Assembly: GCF_014268755.2 (NCBI RefSeq)
Contig: NZ_CP077093.1
Location: forward strand, 5,422,501-5,486,500
DNA: 64,000 nucleotides
From: Pseudomonas vanderleydeniana
Lineage (GTDB): Bacteria > Pseudomonadota > Gammaproteobacteria > Pseudomonadales > Pseudomonadaceae
Reading direction: 5' to 3'
Positions 33,474 to 40,628 of the stretch are shown here, piece by piece (position 1 is the stretch's first letter; each line of letters starts with the position of its first letter). Under the pieces are notes generated by a model that saw nothing but the letters and a program-made list of their open reading frames with translations, made no database searches and had not been told where the DNA came from. Both the position numbers and the translations under genes were made by a program.

Positions 33474-33563
33474 TCACACGGCAACCTCGCACCCGCCCTG
33501 GGCGGTCGCGGTGGTAGTGGTGGTGGTCAGGTGCAGCGAGATCATGTTCATGGAATCGATCAT
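33474..33563 (-). CDS. Threonine-rich leader peptide
   Basis: The frame encodes a 29-residue peptide: MIDSMNMISLHL, then six consecutive Thr codons (acc acc acc act acc acc), Ala, another Thr, and AQGGCEVAV. In-frame ATGs at 33563, 33551 and 33545 are possible starts; none has a strong ribosome-binding site. A run of codons for one amino acid followed by a terminator is the architecture of a transcription attenuator (compare the E. coli thrL leader). It would couple expression of the downstream cysteine hydrolase to charged tRNA-Thr. Confidence 0.6.
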   Translation of the reverse strand: MIDSMNMISLHLTTTTTTATAQGGCEVAV

Positions 33564-33677
33564 GCTACAGCGACCCGTAACGTGACAACCCCGTCCCGGT
33601 CGACATTCCACGCTTGAACTGGCACGCCTCATACCGATAGTGTGCTGAACACTTTCAATCCTGCGCACGGATGCCCC

Positions 33678-33926
33678 ATGCCTCAATCCGAACAGCTCTG
33701 CATTGTCTTCGTCCCCGCACTGGTGGTTATCCTGACGGCCGCCGAACAGAAGAAAGGCGCGCCGCTATCAGAAGCCGAAGTCCTGGAAATCCGGGACAAC
33801 GCCGCCTGCATCAGCCTGCCGGTGGAGGTCGCGCAAGCCATGGACGACAGCAGGGACTACCCGGACATTTCGGCTGAAAACTGCTGGCATGAGTGGCAGC
33901 AGCTACGGGCCGAGGTCCAGCCATGA
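33678..33926 (+). CDS. Hypothetical protein (82 residues)
   Basis: A small soluble acidic protein with a hydrophobic strand near the start (QLCIVFVPALVVILTAAEQKKG), a helix LSEAEVLEIRDNAACISLP, and the end ENCWHEWQQLRAEVQP. Similar short proteins with LEIRDNA...ENCW exist in other proteobacteria, without known function as far as I recall. The stop overlaps the start of the next gene (ATGA, 33923-33926), so the two are translationally coupled. Confidence 0.7.
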   Translation: MPQSEQLCIVFVPALVVILTAAEQKKGAPLSEAEVLEIRDNAACISLPVEVAQAMDDSRDYPDISAENCWHEWQQLRAEVQP

Positions 33927-34390
33927 AGATATTCAACATCGTTGCGCATGAAGGTATCGGCCCCGCCAGGCTGGGCGCATCACGGGAGAACACCCGGCTG
34001 GCGATGGCGGCCGACGGTTTCACGCTCGCGCACGACACCGAGACACAGGACTACTTCGATCTGCCAGAACTGGGGATTCAGGTCGAGTACAGCGCGGGCC
34101 AAGCCTCGTTCATCGGGGTGTCCTGCTACGCTGCATGCCAGGTCATGTATGACGGCGTGAACGTCTTCGATACCGAGGCCGAGGAGCTGTTCGAGCGAAT
34201 GGCGCGGGCCGATGGTTCAGGCGAACATTCGTTCAATACCCATGAGCACCTGTTTCCCAGGCAGATCCTCACGCTGTGGGATGCCGACGAGCAGTACGAT
34301 CGCATGGGCGGTGAAGAGCGGCGGGTCTGGGCGCAGGTGGGTTTGGGCGACGCCGATTATCTCGCAGCCATCAGCAAGTACACGCACTAG
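33923..34390 (+). CDS. Hypothetical protein, second of a coupled pair (155 residues)
   Basis: The product starts MKIFNIVAHEGIGPARLGAS and continues FDLPELGIQVEYS, SFIGVSCYAACQVMYDGVNVFD and a C-terminal helix VGLGDADYLAAISKY. The GIGPARLG start resembles small proteins found with contact-dependent or Rhs toxins as immunity proteins, but no toxin gene is adjacent, so this is only a suggestion. It overlaps the upstream gene by 4 bases; the two are clearly one operon. Confidence 0.72.
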   Translation: MKIFNIVAHEGIGPARLGASRENTRLAMAADGFTLAHDTETQDYFDLPELGIQVEYSAGQASFIGVSCYAACQVMYDGVNVFDTEAEELFERMARADGSGEHSFNTHEHLFPRQILTLWDADEQYDRMGGEERRVWAQVGLGDADYLAAISKYTH

Positions 34391-34932
34391 AACCGCAGAC
34401 GCCAGTGCCCGTTCCTACGCAGATCGACCACCGACAGCGGCTCGATATCGATGGCGTTGAACGAGGCCGGCCCGGCCTGCAACGCGTGGAGAATCGCCGC
34501 GCGAATCACGAAGGGGTGCGTGACGACGACGAAGTGCCCGTCCTCCTGGAAACTGTCGAGCCAGGCTGCCACCCGGGCACACAGTGCGATCACCGACTCG
34601 CCCGCCGGCGGGGCGATCTCCGGCTGGCTGACCCAGGCCGCCAGTGCCTCGGGCGCGTTCTCCTGCAGGTCGTTCAGGCTCAGGCCCTGCCACTCGCCAA
34701 AATCGTAGTCCCCCAGCTCCGGCACGATCTCGATCTCGCTGCCCAGCGCCTCGGCGGTCTGCCAGGCACGGGTCTCCGGTGCACTGAGGACACGGACCGG
34801 CTTTTTCAGCCGGCTGGCCAATTCGGCAGCCTTGGCCAGTCCCTTGGGTTCGACCGGCTCATCCAGCGGGAAGCGCCCCAGACGCTGAGCCTCGGTGCGG
34901 GCATGGCAAACAACGCTGAGCCGGATCGCCAT
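34387..34932 (-). CDS. Histidine phosphatase family protein
   Basis: This 181-residue protein of the phosphoglycerate-mutase-like branch has CHARTEAQRLGRFPLDEPV at the N-terminus. This is a variant of the RHGxT motif in which Arg is replaced (C-H-A-R-T-E). LSAPETRAWQTAEALG, the acid region DYDFGEWQGLSL, and the second His in VVVTHPFVIRAAIL follow. The first catalytic Arg seems displaced, so activity is uncertain. Divergent to it lies a cobalamin riboswitch; CobC-type alpha-ribazole phosphatases belong to this family, so a B12 link is possible but not shown. Start is ATG 34932; ATG 34989 would run into the riboswitch. Confidence 0.82.
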   Translation of the reverse strand: MAIRLSVVCHARTEAQRLGRFPLDEPVEPKGLAKAAELASRLKKPVRVLSAPETRAWQTAEALGSEIEIVPELGDYDFGEWQGLSLNDLQENAPEALAAWVSQPEIAPPAGESVIALCARVAAWLDSFQEDGHFVVVTHPFVIRAAILHALQAGPASFNAIDIEPLSVVDLRRNGHWRLRF

Positions 34933-34943
34933 ATGGACATTTC

Positions 34944-35080
34944 TCCCGTTCTGCCCCGGTGCGGAAATACACCGCACAAGCACGTGCATCTCTTATAAGA
35001 ATAGAAGCCGGTGAGAACCCGGCACGATTGCGCCACTGTAGTCGCATTCTAGATGCCGAACGCCAGTCCTTTCCACGCAC
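34944..35080 (+). ncRNA. Cobalamin (B12) riboswitch
   Basis: The plus strand holds the conserved core aatagaagccggtgagaa (from 35000), then cccggc and the cgccactgt block ending at 35039. These match the gaa-ccGGTGagAA-CCggc and GCcACTGT elements of cobalamin riboswitches. Upstream is the hairpin gtgcgg-aaataca-ccgcac (34960-34978). A B12-box-like end gaacgccagtcc occurs near 35058-35069. The nearest plus-strand gene is copC at 35290, more than 200 bases away. Edges are approximate. Confidence 0.75.
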
Positions 35081-35159
35081 TGTCATTTCTCGGACCTGAC
35101 GCACAACCCCTGGAGAATTTTCAGAGGGGCGACACTACAACATCGGACACCTGCGATAC

Positions 35160-35187
35160 AAAAAAAGGAGCCGGTACTCCCGACTCC
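35160..35187 (-). terminator. Minus-strand terminator in the copC leader
   Basis: On the minus strand ggagtcgg-gagta-ccggctcc is followed by seven T (plus-strand A-run 35160-35166). The hairpin is framed by cacctgc and gcaggtg (about 35148-35206). It either stops a small antisense RNA or acts as part of the riboswitch expression platform. Confidence 0.6.
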
Positions 35188-35289
35188 CCTCTTGTCTTGC
35201 AGGTGCCAAACGCTTCCATAGCGGCTATTGTGGGCCTCCCTGCCACCGTGCAACATCCTCACCCGTTCCCTTCATCAAGGTACTGATCG

Positions 35290-35664
35290 ATGTCATCTTC
35301 CCGCATGAAAAAACTCCTCGGCGCCGTTGTTCTGCTCGGTGGTTTCGCCGCGACCGGTTCCGCGTTCGCCCACGCCCACCTCAAGAGTGCAACCCCGGCA
35401 GCGGACAGCACCGTCAGTGCCCCGAGCGAATTGCGTCTGGTGTTCAGCGAAGGTGTCGAGGCCGCACTGACCAAGGTCGAGCTGACCAACGACGGCAGCA
35501 AGGTCGAGCTGAAAGGCATTGCCACCGACCCGGCCGACAAGAAGATCCTGGTCGTGACCCCGGCCGCCGTACTGAAGGCCGGCGACTACAAGGTCAACTG
35601 GCATGCGGTCTCGGTCGACACCCACAAGAGCGAAGGCAACTACGGCTTCAAGGTAGGCAACTGA
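35290..35664 (+). CDS. copC: Periplasmic copper-binding protein CopC-like (YobA/CopC)
   Basis: The 124-residue precursor has a signal peptide (basic MSSSRMKK, then LLGAVVLLGGFAATGSAFAHA). The mature protein starts HAHLKSATPAADS, placing the N-terminal His used for Cu(II). SVDTHKSEGNYGFKVGN supplies the second Asp/His site. It is the short CopC type that binds Cu(II). It is followed 4 bases later by copD. The upstream cobalamin riboswitch makes cobalt an alternative ligand to consider. Confidence 0.92.
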   Translation: MSSSRMKKLLGAVVLLGGFAATGSAFAHAHLKSATPAADSTVSAPSELRLVFSEGVEAALTKVELTNDGSKVELKGIATDPADKKILVVTPAAVLKAGDYKVNWHAVSVDTHKSEGNYGFKVGN

Positions 35665-35668
35665 GTTC

Positions 35669-36520
35669 ATGCAAGAGGCCATGGTCCTGTGTCGCTTCCT
35701 GCATTTCACCATGGTTCTGTCGCTGTTCGGGGCCTGCCTGTTCCGGCCCCTGCTGATCGGTCCGACGCCTTGCATCGTGCTCGACTCGCGGTTGCGCACG
35801 GCGCGCCGCTGGATGGCCGGCCTGGCGCTGCTCAGTGCGATGGCCTGGCTGCTGCTGACCACCGTCGGCATGACCGATGACTGGGGCGATGCCATTCGGC
35901 TGCCCACCCTGCAACTGGTATTGGGCAGCACGTTCTTCGGCCAGGTCTGGACCTGGCACCTGGGCTTGAGCCTGCTGCTGTTGATCGCCCTTGGCGCCAA
36001 CGCACCGCCCATGATCAGCCTGCTGCTGGCCTTCCTGCATCTGGCGACCCTGGCACCGGTGGGTCATGGCGCCATGCTCGACGGACTGGGTGGACAGTTG
36101 CTGATGTTCAATCAACTGCTGCACCTGAGCGGGGTCGGCGCCTGGATCGGCGGCCTGATGCTGCTCGTGCTGGTGCTGGGGCGGCCGGCCGGGCACGACA
36201 TCGAGCGCATCCTGCGGCGCTTCAGCAGCCTGGGCTACCTGATGGTCGCGGCGATCATCGCCACCGGCCTGATCAATGTCCGCGTGCTCACCGGCGCCCT
36301 CTGGCCGACCCCACTGTTCCAGGGTTTTGCGCTGATCCTGATGGTCAAGGTGCTGATGGTCCTGCTGATGCTCGGACTGGCCCTGTTCAACCTGGTGATG
36401 AGTCGTCGCGGGCAGTTCACGATGCTGCGGCGCAGCGTCACCCTCGAATGGCTGCTGGGCCTCGGTGCGATTCTCGCCGTCTCGCTGCTGGGCACGCTGC
36501 CGCCCGTGCTGATGAACTGA
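35669..36520 (+). CDS. copD: Copper resistance/uptake inner-membrane protein CopD
   Basis: This 283-residue protein has about eight transmembrane helices. CRFLHFTMVLSLFGACLFRPLL at the start, FNQLLHLSGVGAWIGGLMLL in the middle (His-rich helix) and the final hydrophobic block are as in CopD/YebZ. It works with CopC to move copper across the inner membrane. Four bases separate it from copC. Confidence 0.9.
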   Translation: MQEAMVLCRFLHFTMVLSLFGACLFRPLLIGPTPCIVLDSRLRTARRWMAGLALLSAMAWLLLTTVGMTDDWGDAIRLPTLQLVLGSTFFGQVWTWHLGLSLLLLIALGANAPPMISLLLAFLHLATLAPVGHGAMLDGLGGQLLMFNQLLHLSGVGAWIGGLMLLVLVLGRPAGHDIERILRRFSSLGYLMVAAIIATGLINVRVLTGALWPTPLFQGFALILMVKVLMVLLMLGLALFNLVMSRRGQFTMLRRSVTLEWLLGLGAILAVSLLGTLPPVLMN

Positions 36521-36539
36521 CCGGCGCACACCCCAACCC

Positions 36540-36680
36540 TGTAGGAGCAAGGCTTGCCTGCGAAGCCGTTGGCGCACTTGAGGGCCTCTTCGCTGGCAAG
36601 CCAGGCTCCTACAAGATCCGTATCGAACTTCATGACCCCGCCCTGCCACAACCTGTAGGAGCAAGGCTTGCCTGCGAAGC
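36540..36680. repeat. Three REP copies (gtaggagcaaggcttgcctgcgaag type)
   Basis: Copies at 36540-36565 (forward), 36586-36613 (inverse) and 36654-36680 (forward) share gtaggagcaaggcttgcc-like cores. This is a triplet rather than the usual pair. Confidence 0.88.
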
Positions 36681-36813
36681 TGGCAGCGGCCAGGCCACTC
36701 ATCGTCCATTCGGGCGCAATGGACAAAAAAACCAACTCAGATAGTCATCTATATGAATCCTTCAGGTATATTCTTCGGATACCGTAACAAGATATTACAA
36801 GAAGAGGTTTCCG

Positions 36814-38184
36814 TTGGATCTTTCACATGCTGCGTGGCTCGCCCACGACACCCGCCTGATCGTCTGCTGCCTGGCTGCCATTGCCACCATCATCGTGCTG
36901 ATCAGCCTGACCAAACTGCCGCCTTTCCTGTCGATCCTGATCGGCACCTTCGTGGCCGGGCTCGGTGCGGCGCTGCCGCCGGAAGAAGTCGCCAAGGCCT
37001 TCAGCAAGGGCGCCGGCAGCCTGCTCGGCGAGGCCGGGATCATCATTGCCCTGGGTGCGATGCTCGGCGCATTGATGGCTGAGTCGGGCGCGGCCGACCG
37101 AATCGCCTCGACCCTGCTGCGACATGCCAAAGGCAAGGCCCTGCCCTGGGTCATGGCATTCGTGGCGATGGTCATCGGCCTGCCGTTGTTCTTCGAAGTC
37201 GGGTTGGTGCTGATGGTGCCGGTGATCTTCGTCATCGCCCGGCAGTCCGGCCAGCCATTGCTCAAGGTGGCGATCCCGGCCCTGGCCGGCATGACCACGC
37301 TGCACGCCCTGATGCCCCCGCACCCGGGGCCGCTGATCGCCGTCAGCGCGCTGCACGCCGACCTCGGCACGACCATGCTGCTGGGCCTGTGCATCGCCGT
37401 ACCGGCGGTGATTCTTGCCGGTCCCCTGTATGGCATCTGGCTGTCGAAGCGACTGGATGTCCAGGAACCTGCCGAACTCGGCGCGCTGTTCACCGCCAAG
37501 ATCGAAACCCGCCGCAAGCCGAGCTTCGCCGTGTCCCTGCTGATCATCCTGCTGCCGGTGCTGCTGATGCTCGGCAGCACACTGGCCAAGGTCGCGATGG
37601 CACCGCAAGGCAGCCTGGCGATTACCCTGAAATTTCTCGGTGAACCGCTGATCGCCCTGGGCATCGCGGTGATTGCCGCGGTGATCTGCCTGGGCTGGTC
37701 GATCGGCATGGCCCGCGACCAGGTTGGCGGCGTGCTGCGCAAGAGCCTCGCGCCGATTGCCGTATTGCTGCTGACCATCGGGGCCGGTGGCGGCCTGAAG
37801 CAGACGCTGCTCGAAGCCGGCATCAGCGACACCATCAGCAAGGTCGCCAGCGGCGCACACCTGTCCTATGTGCTGCTGGCCTGGCTGATCGCCGTGGCCC
37901 TGCGCCAGGCAACGGGCTCGGCTACCGTGGCGACCACCACCACCGCCGGCATCCTCGCGCCGCTGATGGCGGGCCTGGCGACGACCCAAAGCTCACTGGT
38001 GGCCCTGGCCATCGGCGCCGGCTCGGTGTTCTTCTGCCACGTCAACGATGCCGGGTTCTGGATGGTGCGCGAGTACTTCGGCCTGCAGCTCAAGCAGACG
38101 ATCTGGGTCTGGTCGGTGCTGCAGACGATCGTCTCGGTGGTTGGTCTGGTCGGAACCCTGCTGCTGTGGCAGTGGTTCCAGTAG
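36814..38184 (+). CDS. GntP-family gluconate:H+ symporter (permease)
   Basis: This 456-residue permease has about 12-14 hydrophobic segments. ALGAMLGALMAESGAADRIA and GLPLFFEVGLVLMVPVIF (the GntP signature G-P-L-F-F-E-V) mark the family, as does HALMPPHPGPLIAVSAL. The substrate is probably gluconate or a related sugar acid (glycerate, D-serine are others). It starts with TTG 36814 after agaggtttccg. No gluconate catabolic gene is adjacent. Confidence 0.9.
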   Translation: MDLSHAAWLAHDTRLIVCCLAAIATIIVLISLTKLPPFLSILIGTFVAGLGAALPPEEVAKAFSKGAGSLLGEAGIIIALGAMLGALMAESGAADRIASTLLRHAKGKALPWVMAFVAMVIGLPLFFEVGLVLMVPVIFVIARQSGQPLLKVAIPALAGMTTLHALMPPHPGPLIAVSALHADLGTTMLLGLCIAVPAVILAGPLYGIWLSKRLDVQEPAELGALFTAKIETRRKPSFAVSLLIILLPVLLMLGSTLAKVAMAPQGSLAITLKFLGEPLIALGIAVIAAVICLGWSIGMARDQVGGVLRKSLAPIAVLLLTIGAGGGLKQTLLEAGISDTISKVASGAHLSYVLLAWLIAVALRQATGSATVATTTTAGILAPLMAGLATTQSSLVALAIGAGSVFFCHVNDAGFWMVREYFGLQLKQTIWVWSVLQTIVSVVGLVGTLLLWQWFQ

Positions 38185-38206
38185 GTCAGCAGCGCCTGGG
38201 CTGGCG

Positions 38207-38301
38207 CCTTCGCGGATAAATCCTGCTCCCACAGTGATCACACCAGGCGCACACCTTGTGCCCCCCCCTACCTGTAGGAGCAGGATTTATCCGCGAACAG
38301 G
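38207..38301. repeat. REP pair with cgcggataaatcctgctcc core
   Basis: ccttcgcggataaatcctgctccc... (38207-38233) and its inverse tgtaggagcaggatttatcc... (38273-38301) match over about 25 bases. The core is a third REP class in this window. Confidence 0.88.
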
Positions 38302-38315
38302 GCCTGGAGGCTGAC

Positions 38316-38801
38316 TCAGTCCTCCGAATAGGCGAAGTTTCTCAGCACTTCGCCATCCATGCGGTAGCGCACCCACTCACTCTGCGGTTGCGCACCGATG
38401 GACTCGTAGAAACGGATCGCCGGCTCGTTCCAGTCCAGCACGCTCCACTCCAGACGGCCACAGTCATTGGCGCAGGCAATCTTCGCCAGGTGTCGCAGCA
38501 ACTTCTTGCCCGCTCCCGCGCCGCGCTGCTGTGGCGAGACATACAAGTCTTCCAGGTACAGGCCATTGCGGCCGAGCCAGGTCGAATAGCTGAAGAAAAA
38601 CACCGCAAAACCGACCGGCTCGCCATCACGCAGGCAGATCAGGCCGTGGGCCGTGGCACCTTCGCCGAACAGGCTGCGCTCGATGTCCACGACACTGGCG
38701 ATCACCTCGTGGCGGGCGCGTTCGTAGTCGGCCAGCTCGGTGATAAAGGCCAGGATCTGCGGCGCATCACTGGGCCGGGCTTCGCGTATTTCGAGGGACA
38801 T
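38316..38801 (-). CDS. GNAT-family N-acetyltransferase (diamine-acetyltransferase-like)
   Basis: The 161-residue protein begins MSLEIREARPSDAPQILAFI. The acetyl-CoA site is VSPQQRGAGAGKKLLRHLAK (Q/R-x-x-G-x-G/A), and the motif B region is EWSVLDWNEPAIRFYESIGA. This pattern is that of spermidine/spermine N-acetyltransferase-type GNATs. The substrate (polyamine or thialysine) is not provable from sequence. Confidence 0.92.
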   Translation of the reverse strand: MSLEIREARPSDAPQILAFITELADYERARHEVIASVVDIERSLFGEGATAHGLICLRDGEPVGFAVFFFSYSTWLGRNGLYLEDLYVSPQQRGAGAGKKLLRHLAKIACANDCGRLEWSVLDWNEPAIRFYESIGAQPQSEWVRYRMDGEVLRNFAYSED

Positions 38802-38864
38802 GGGCGCTTCCAGAATCGATGAAGTCGCCCATGCTATTCGGATTGTGTTGCCACTTGAATCATT

Positions 38865-39008
38865 TCAGCGAAAATTCACTGGCAACAGCAGGCAAGCCAA
38901 CAGCGTCAGGCCCAGGATCAGCAGCGCGGCCACCGCCAATCCCTGTAGATGAGCCAGCAGCATCCGCATGGCGGCGGGCTGCTCCGGGCACGGCTCATGA
39001 GCGCTCAT
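38865..39008 (-). CDS. 47-residue single-helix membrane protein
   Basis: The frame starts at ATG 39008 inside the last codons of the DUF4865 gene (overlap 14 bases) and encodes MSAHEPCPEQPAAMRMLLAH, then the helix LAVAALLILGLTLLACLLLP and a short end. The overlap points to translational coupling with the DUF4865 gene. Length and composition are those of small membrane proteins. Function unknown. Confidence 0.5.
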   Translation of the reverse strand: MSAHEPCPEQPAAMRMLLAHLQGLAVAALLILGLTLLACLLLPVNFR

Positions 39009-39573
39009 GGCGCAGGCTCTCGAGATCGGACTGCGCCAGGTAGAGCACTTCGTAGACCTGCCCACCCCGGCTGCGATCGGGTGCGGCCGACGACAGCGTG
39101 ATGCGCACCAGACGCCAGTTGGCAGCATCCAGTGCCAGGAACGACGCCAAGGTGTCCGCCTGGCGCAGGATCGCCTGGCCCCGCTCTCTCTCGGCCGCCA
39201 GCAGGCCGATACGATCGGTCTCCGGCTCGATCGCCCATTCCTCCCGGTACAGCGCCTTCGCCTCTCGCGCCGGGCCGAACTCGAGCGCCAACGGCAGCCA
39301 GGCCTCGACCTGGGGGCGACCGAACGAATCGATGACCACCTGGAAACGCTCGTCCAGCAGGAAGTTGGCGGCGCCCTGCGGGTCGGACCACAGGTAGACC
39401 GACGAGTAGAGATTGTCCGTGGCGGCGAATACTCCCCGCTCGCGGGCAATGAACGCCTTGAACACCAGGCCCGGGGTTCCGTCCCAACGCGGCCCCAGCT
39501 CGCTGGCTCGGCGGCGGATCAGTCCCATGTCGTAGTGGGCGGGCAAGCGGTGTGAATACTGTTTGGCAAACAT
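38995..39573 (-). CDS. DUF4865 family protein
   Basis: This 192-residue protein matches the family DUF4865. MFAKQYSHRLPAHYDMGLIR at the start and RASELGPRWDGTPGLVFKAF, then LYSSVYLWSDPQGAANFL, are conserved features, and the fold is related to mono-oxygenase-like ferredoxin folds. Function unknown. It is divergent from a LysR regulator at 39683 with a T-N11-A box between them; LysR-DUF4865 pairs are common in proteobacteria. Confidence 0.85.
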   Translation of the reverse strand: MFAKQYSHRLPAHYDMGLIRRRASELGPRWDGTPGLVFKAFIARERGVFAATDNLYSSVYLWSDPQGAANFLLDERFQVVIDSFGRPQVEAWLPLALEFGPAREAKALYREEWAIEPETDRIGLLAAERERGQAILRQADTLASFLALDAANWRLVRITLSSAAPDRSRGGQVYEVLYLAQSDLESLRHERS

Positions 39574-39649
39574 GACTGCGCTCCTTCGGCAATGACCGGA
39601 TGTGGATAACCCGGAGCCAGCTTGCGTAACACCGATAATTACAACAAGA

Positions 39650-39672
39650 TATCACTCAATATATGTGTGATA
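39650..39672. promoter_or_regulatory. LysR-type operator tatcac-N11-gtgata
   Basis: Six-base inverted arms with an 11-base AT-rich spacer fit the classical T-N11-A LysR box. It lies 10 bases before the LysR start at 39683 and 77 bases before the divergent DUF4865 gene. Confidence 0.6.
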
Positions 39673-39682
39673 AGAATTGAAT

Positions 39683-40549
39683 ATGATAGACATCGGCAGA
39701 CCACTCGATCTCGATACTGTCCAGGCCTTTGTGCTGATCGCCGACTTCGCCAGCTTCACCCGCGCGGCCCAGGCCCTGGACACCTCACAGGCGGCGATCA
39801 GCCTGAAACTCAAGCGCCTGGAAGAGCGCCTGGGTTATCGCCTGCTGGAGCGCACGCCACGCCACGTGCAACTGACGCCCCGTGGCGAGCAGTTCATCCA
39901 GGCCGCCCGCAGCCTGCTCCTGGCCCATGAGCGGGCCTTGGGAGACATGAGCGTGCCCGAGAGCCGTCGGCTGGTCATCGGTATCAGCGACCATGTCGCC
40001 GGCCCGGACCTGCCGCAGTTGCTCAGCCGCCTGGCGCAATATGACCCACTGCTGATCATCGAGGTGCGCATCGGCTCGTCGCGGGACTTGAGTGCAGCCT
40101 TCGACCGCGGAGAGCTGGATGCGGCCATCGTCCGCAGCGAAGGCGAGCAACATGGCGGTGAGGTACTGGTGGTGGAACGCTTCGGCTGGTTCGCCGCGCC
40201 CACCTGGCAGCACTCCCCGGGCAGCGTCCTGCGCCTGGCGACCATGGCTTCGCCCTGCGGCGTACGGCAGCTGGCGGTGCGGGTACTGGACGAGGCGGCG
40301 ATCGCATGGACCGAAGTGTTTGTCGGCGGCGGCGTGATGGCCGTGGGCGCGGCGGTCAGTGCCGGCCTCGGCGTAGCCGCCCTGGCCAGGCGGGTGGCAC
40401 CTGCCGGCGCAGTCGAAGTCGGCGAGCAACTGGGGCTGCCATCACTGCCGATGACGGAAATCATACTGCATGCACGCCCAACGGACGCCCGCTCCCAGGA
40501 GACACTGCGCGTATTGAGCGCAGCATTTCGTGGCGTGCAGGAGCGTTGA
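39683..40549 (+). CDS. LysR-family transcriptional regulator
   Basis: The 288-residue protein has an N-terminal helix-turn-helix (DTVQAFVLIADFASFTRAAQAL, then TSQAAISLKLKRLEERLGYRLLERT) and a LysR substrate-binding domain (ISDHVAGPDLPQLLSRL, LDAAIVRSEGEQ). The end DARSQETLRVLSAAF is usual. It probably controls the divergent DUF4865 operon and itself through the box at 39650. ATG 39683 was chosen over TTG 39677. Confidence 0.9.
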   Translation: MIDIGRPLDLDTVQAFVLIADFASFTRAAQALDTSQAAISLKLKRLEERLGYRLLERTPRHVQLTPRGEQFIQAARSLLLAHERALGDMSVPESRRLVIGISDHVAGPDLPQLLSRLAQYDPLLIIEVRIGSSRDLSAAFDRGELDAAIVRSEGEQHGGEVLVVERFGWFAAPTWQHSPGSVLRLATMASPCGVRQLAVRVLDEAAIAWTEVFVGGGVMAVGAAVSAGLGVAALARRVAPAGAVEVGEQLGLPSLPMTEIILHARPTDARSQETLRVLSAAFRGVQER

Positions 40550-40565
40550 GCGCAGAGTTGCCACT

Positions 40566-40602
40566 AAAGAAAACGGCCGGACTCCACATGGAATCCGGCC
40601 GT
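40566..40602 (-). terminator. Terminator of lpxO
   Basis: On the minus strand acggccggattcc-atgt-ggagtccggccgt is followed by tttctttag. It has a 13-bp stem with one mismatch, 26 bases after the lpxO stop. Confidence 0.8.
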
Positions 40603-40628
40603 CTCATCGGAGGCCTTGAGTCACCGCA

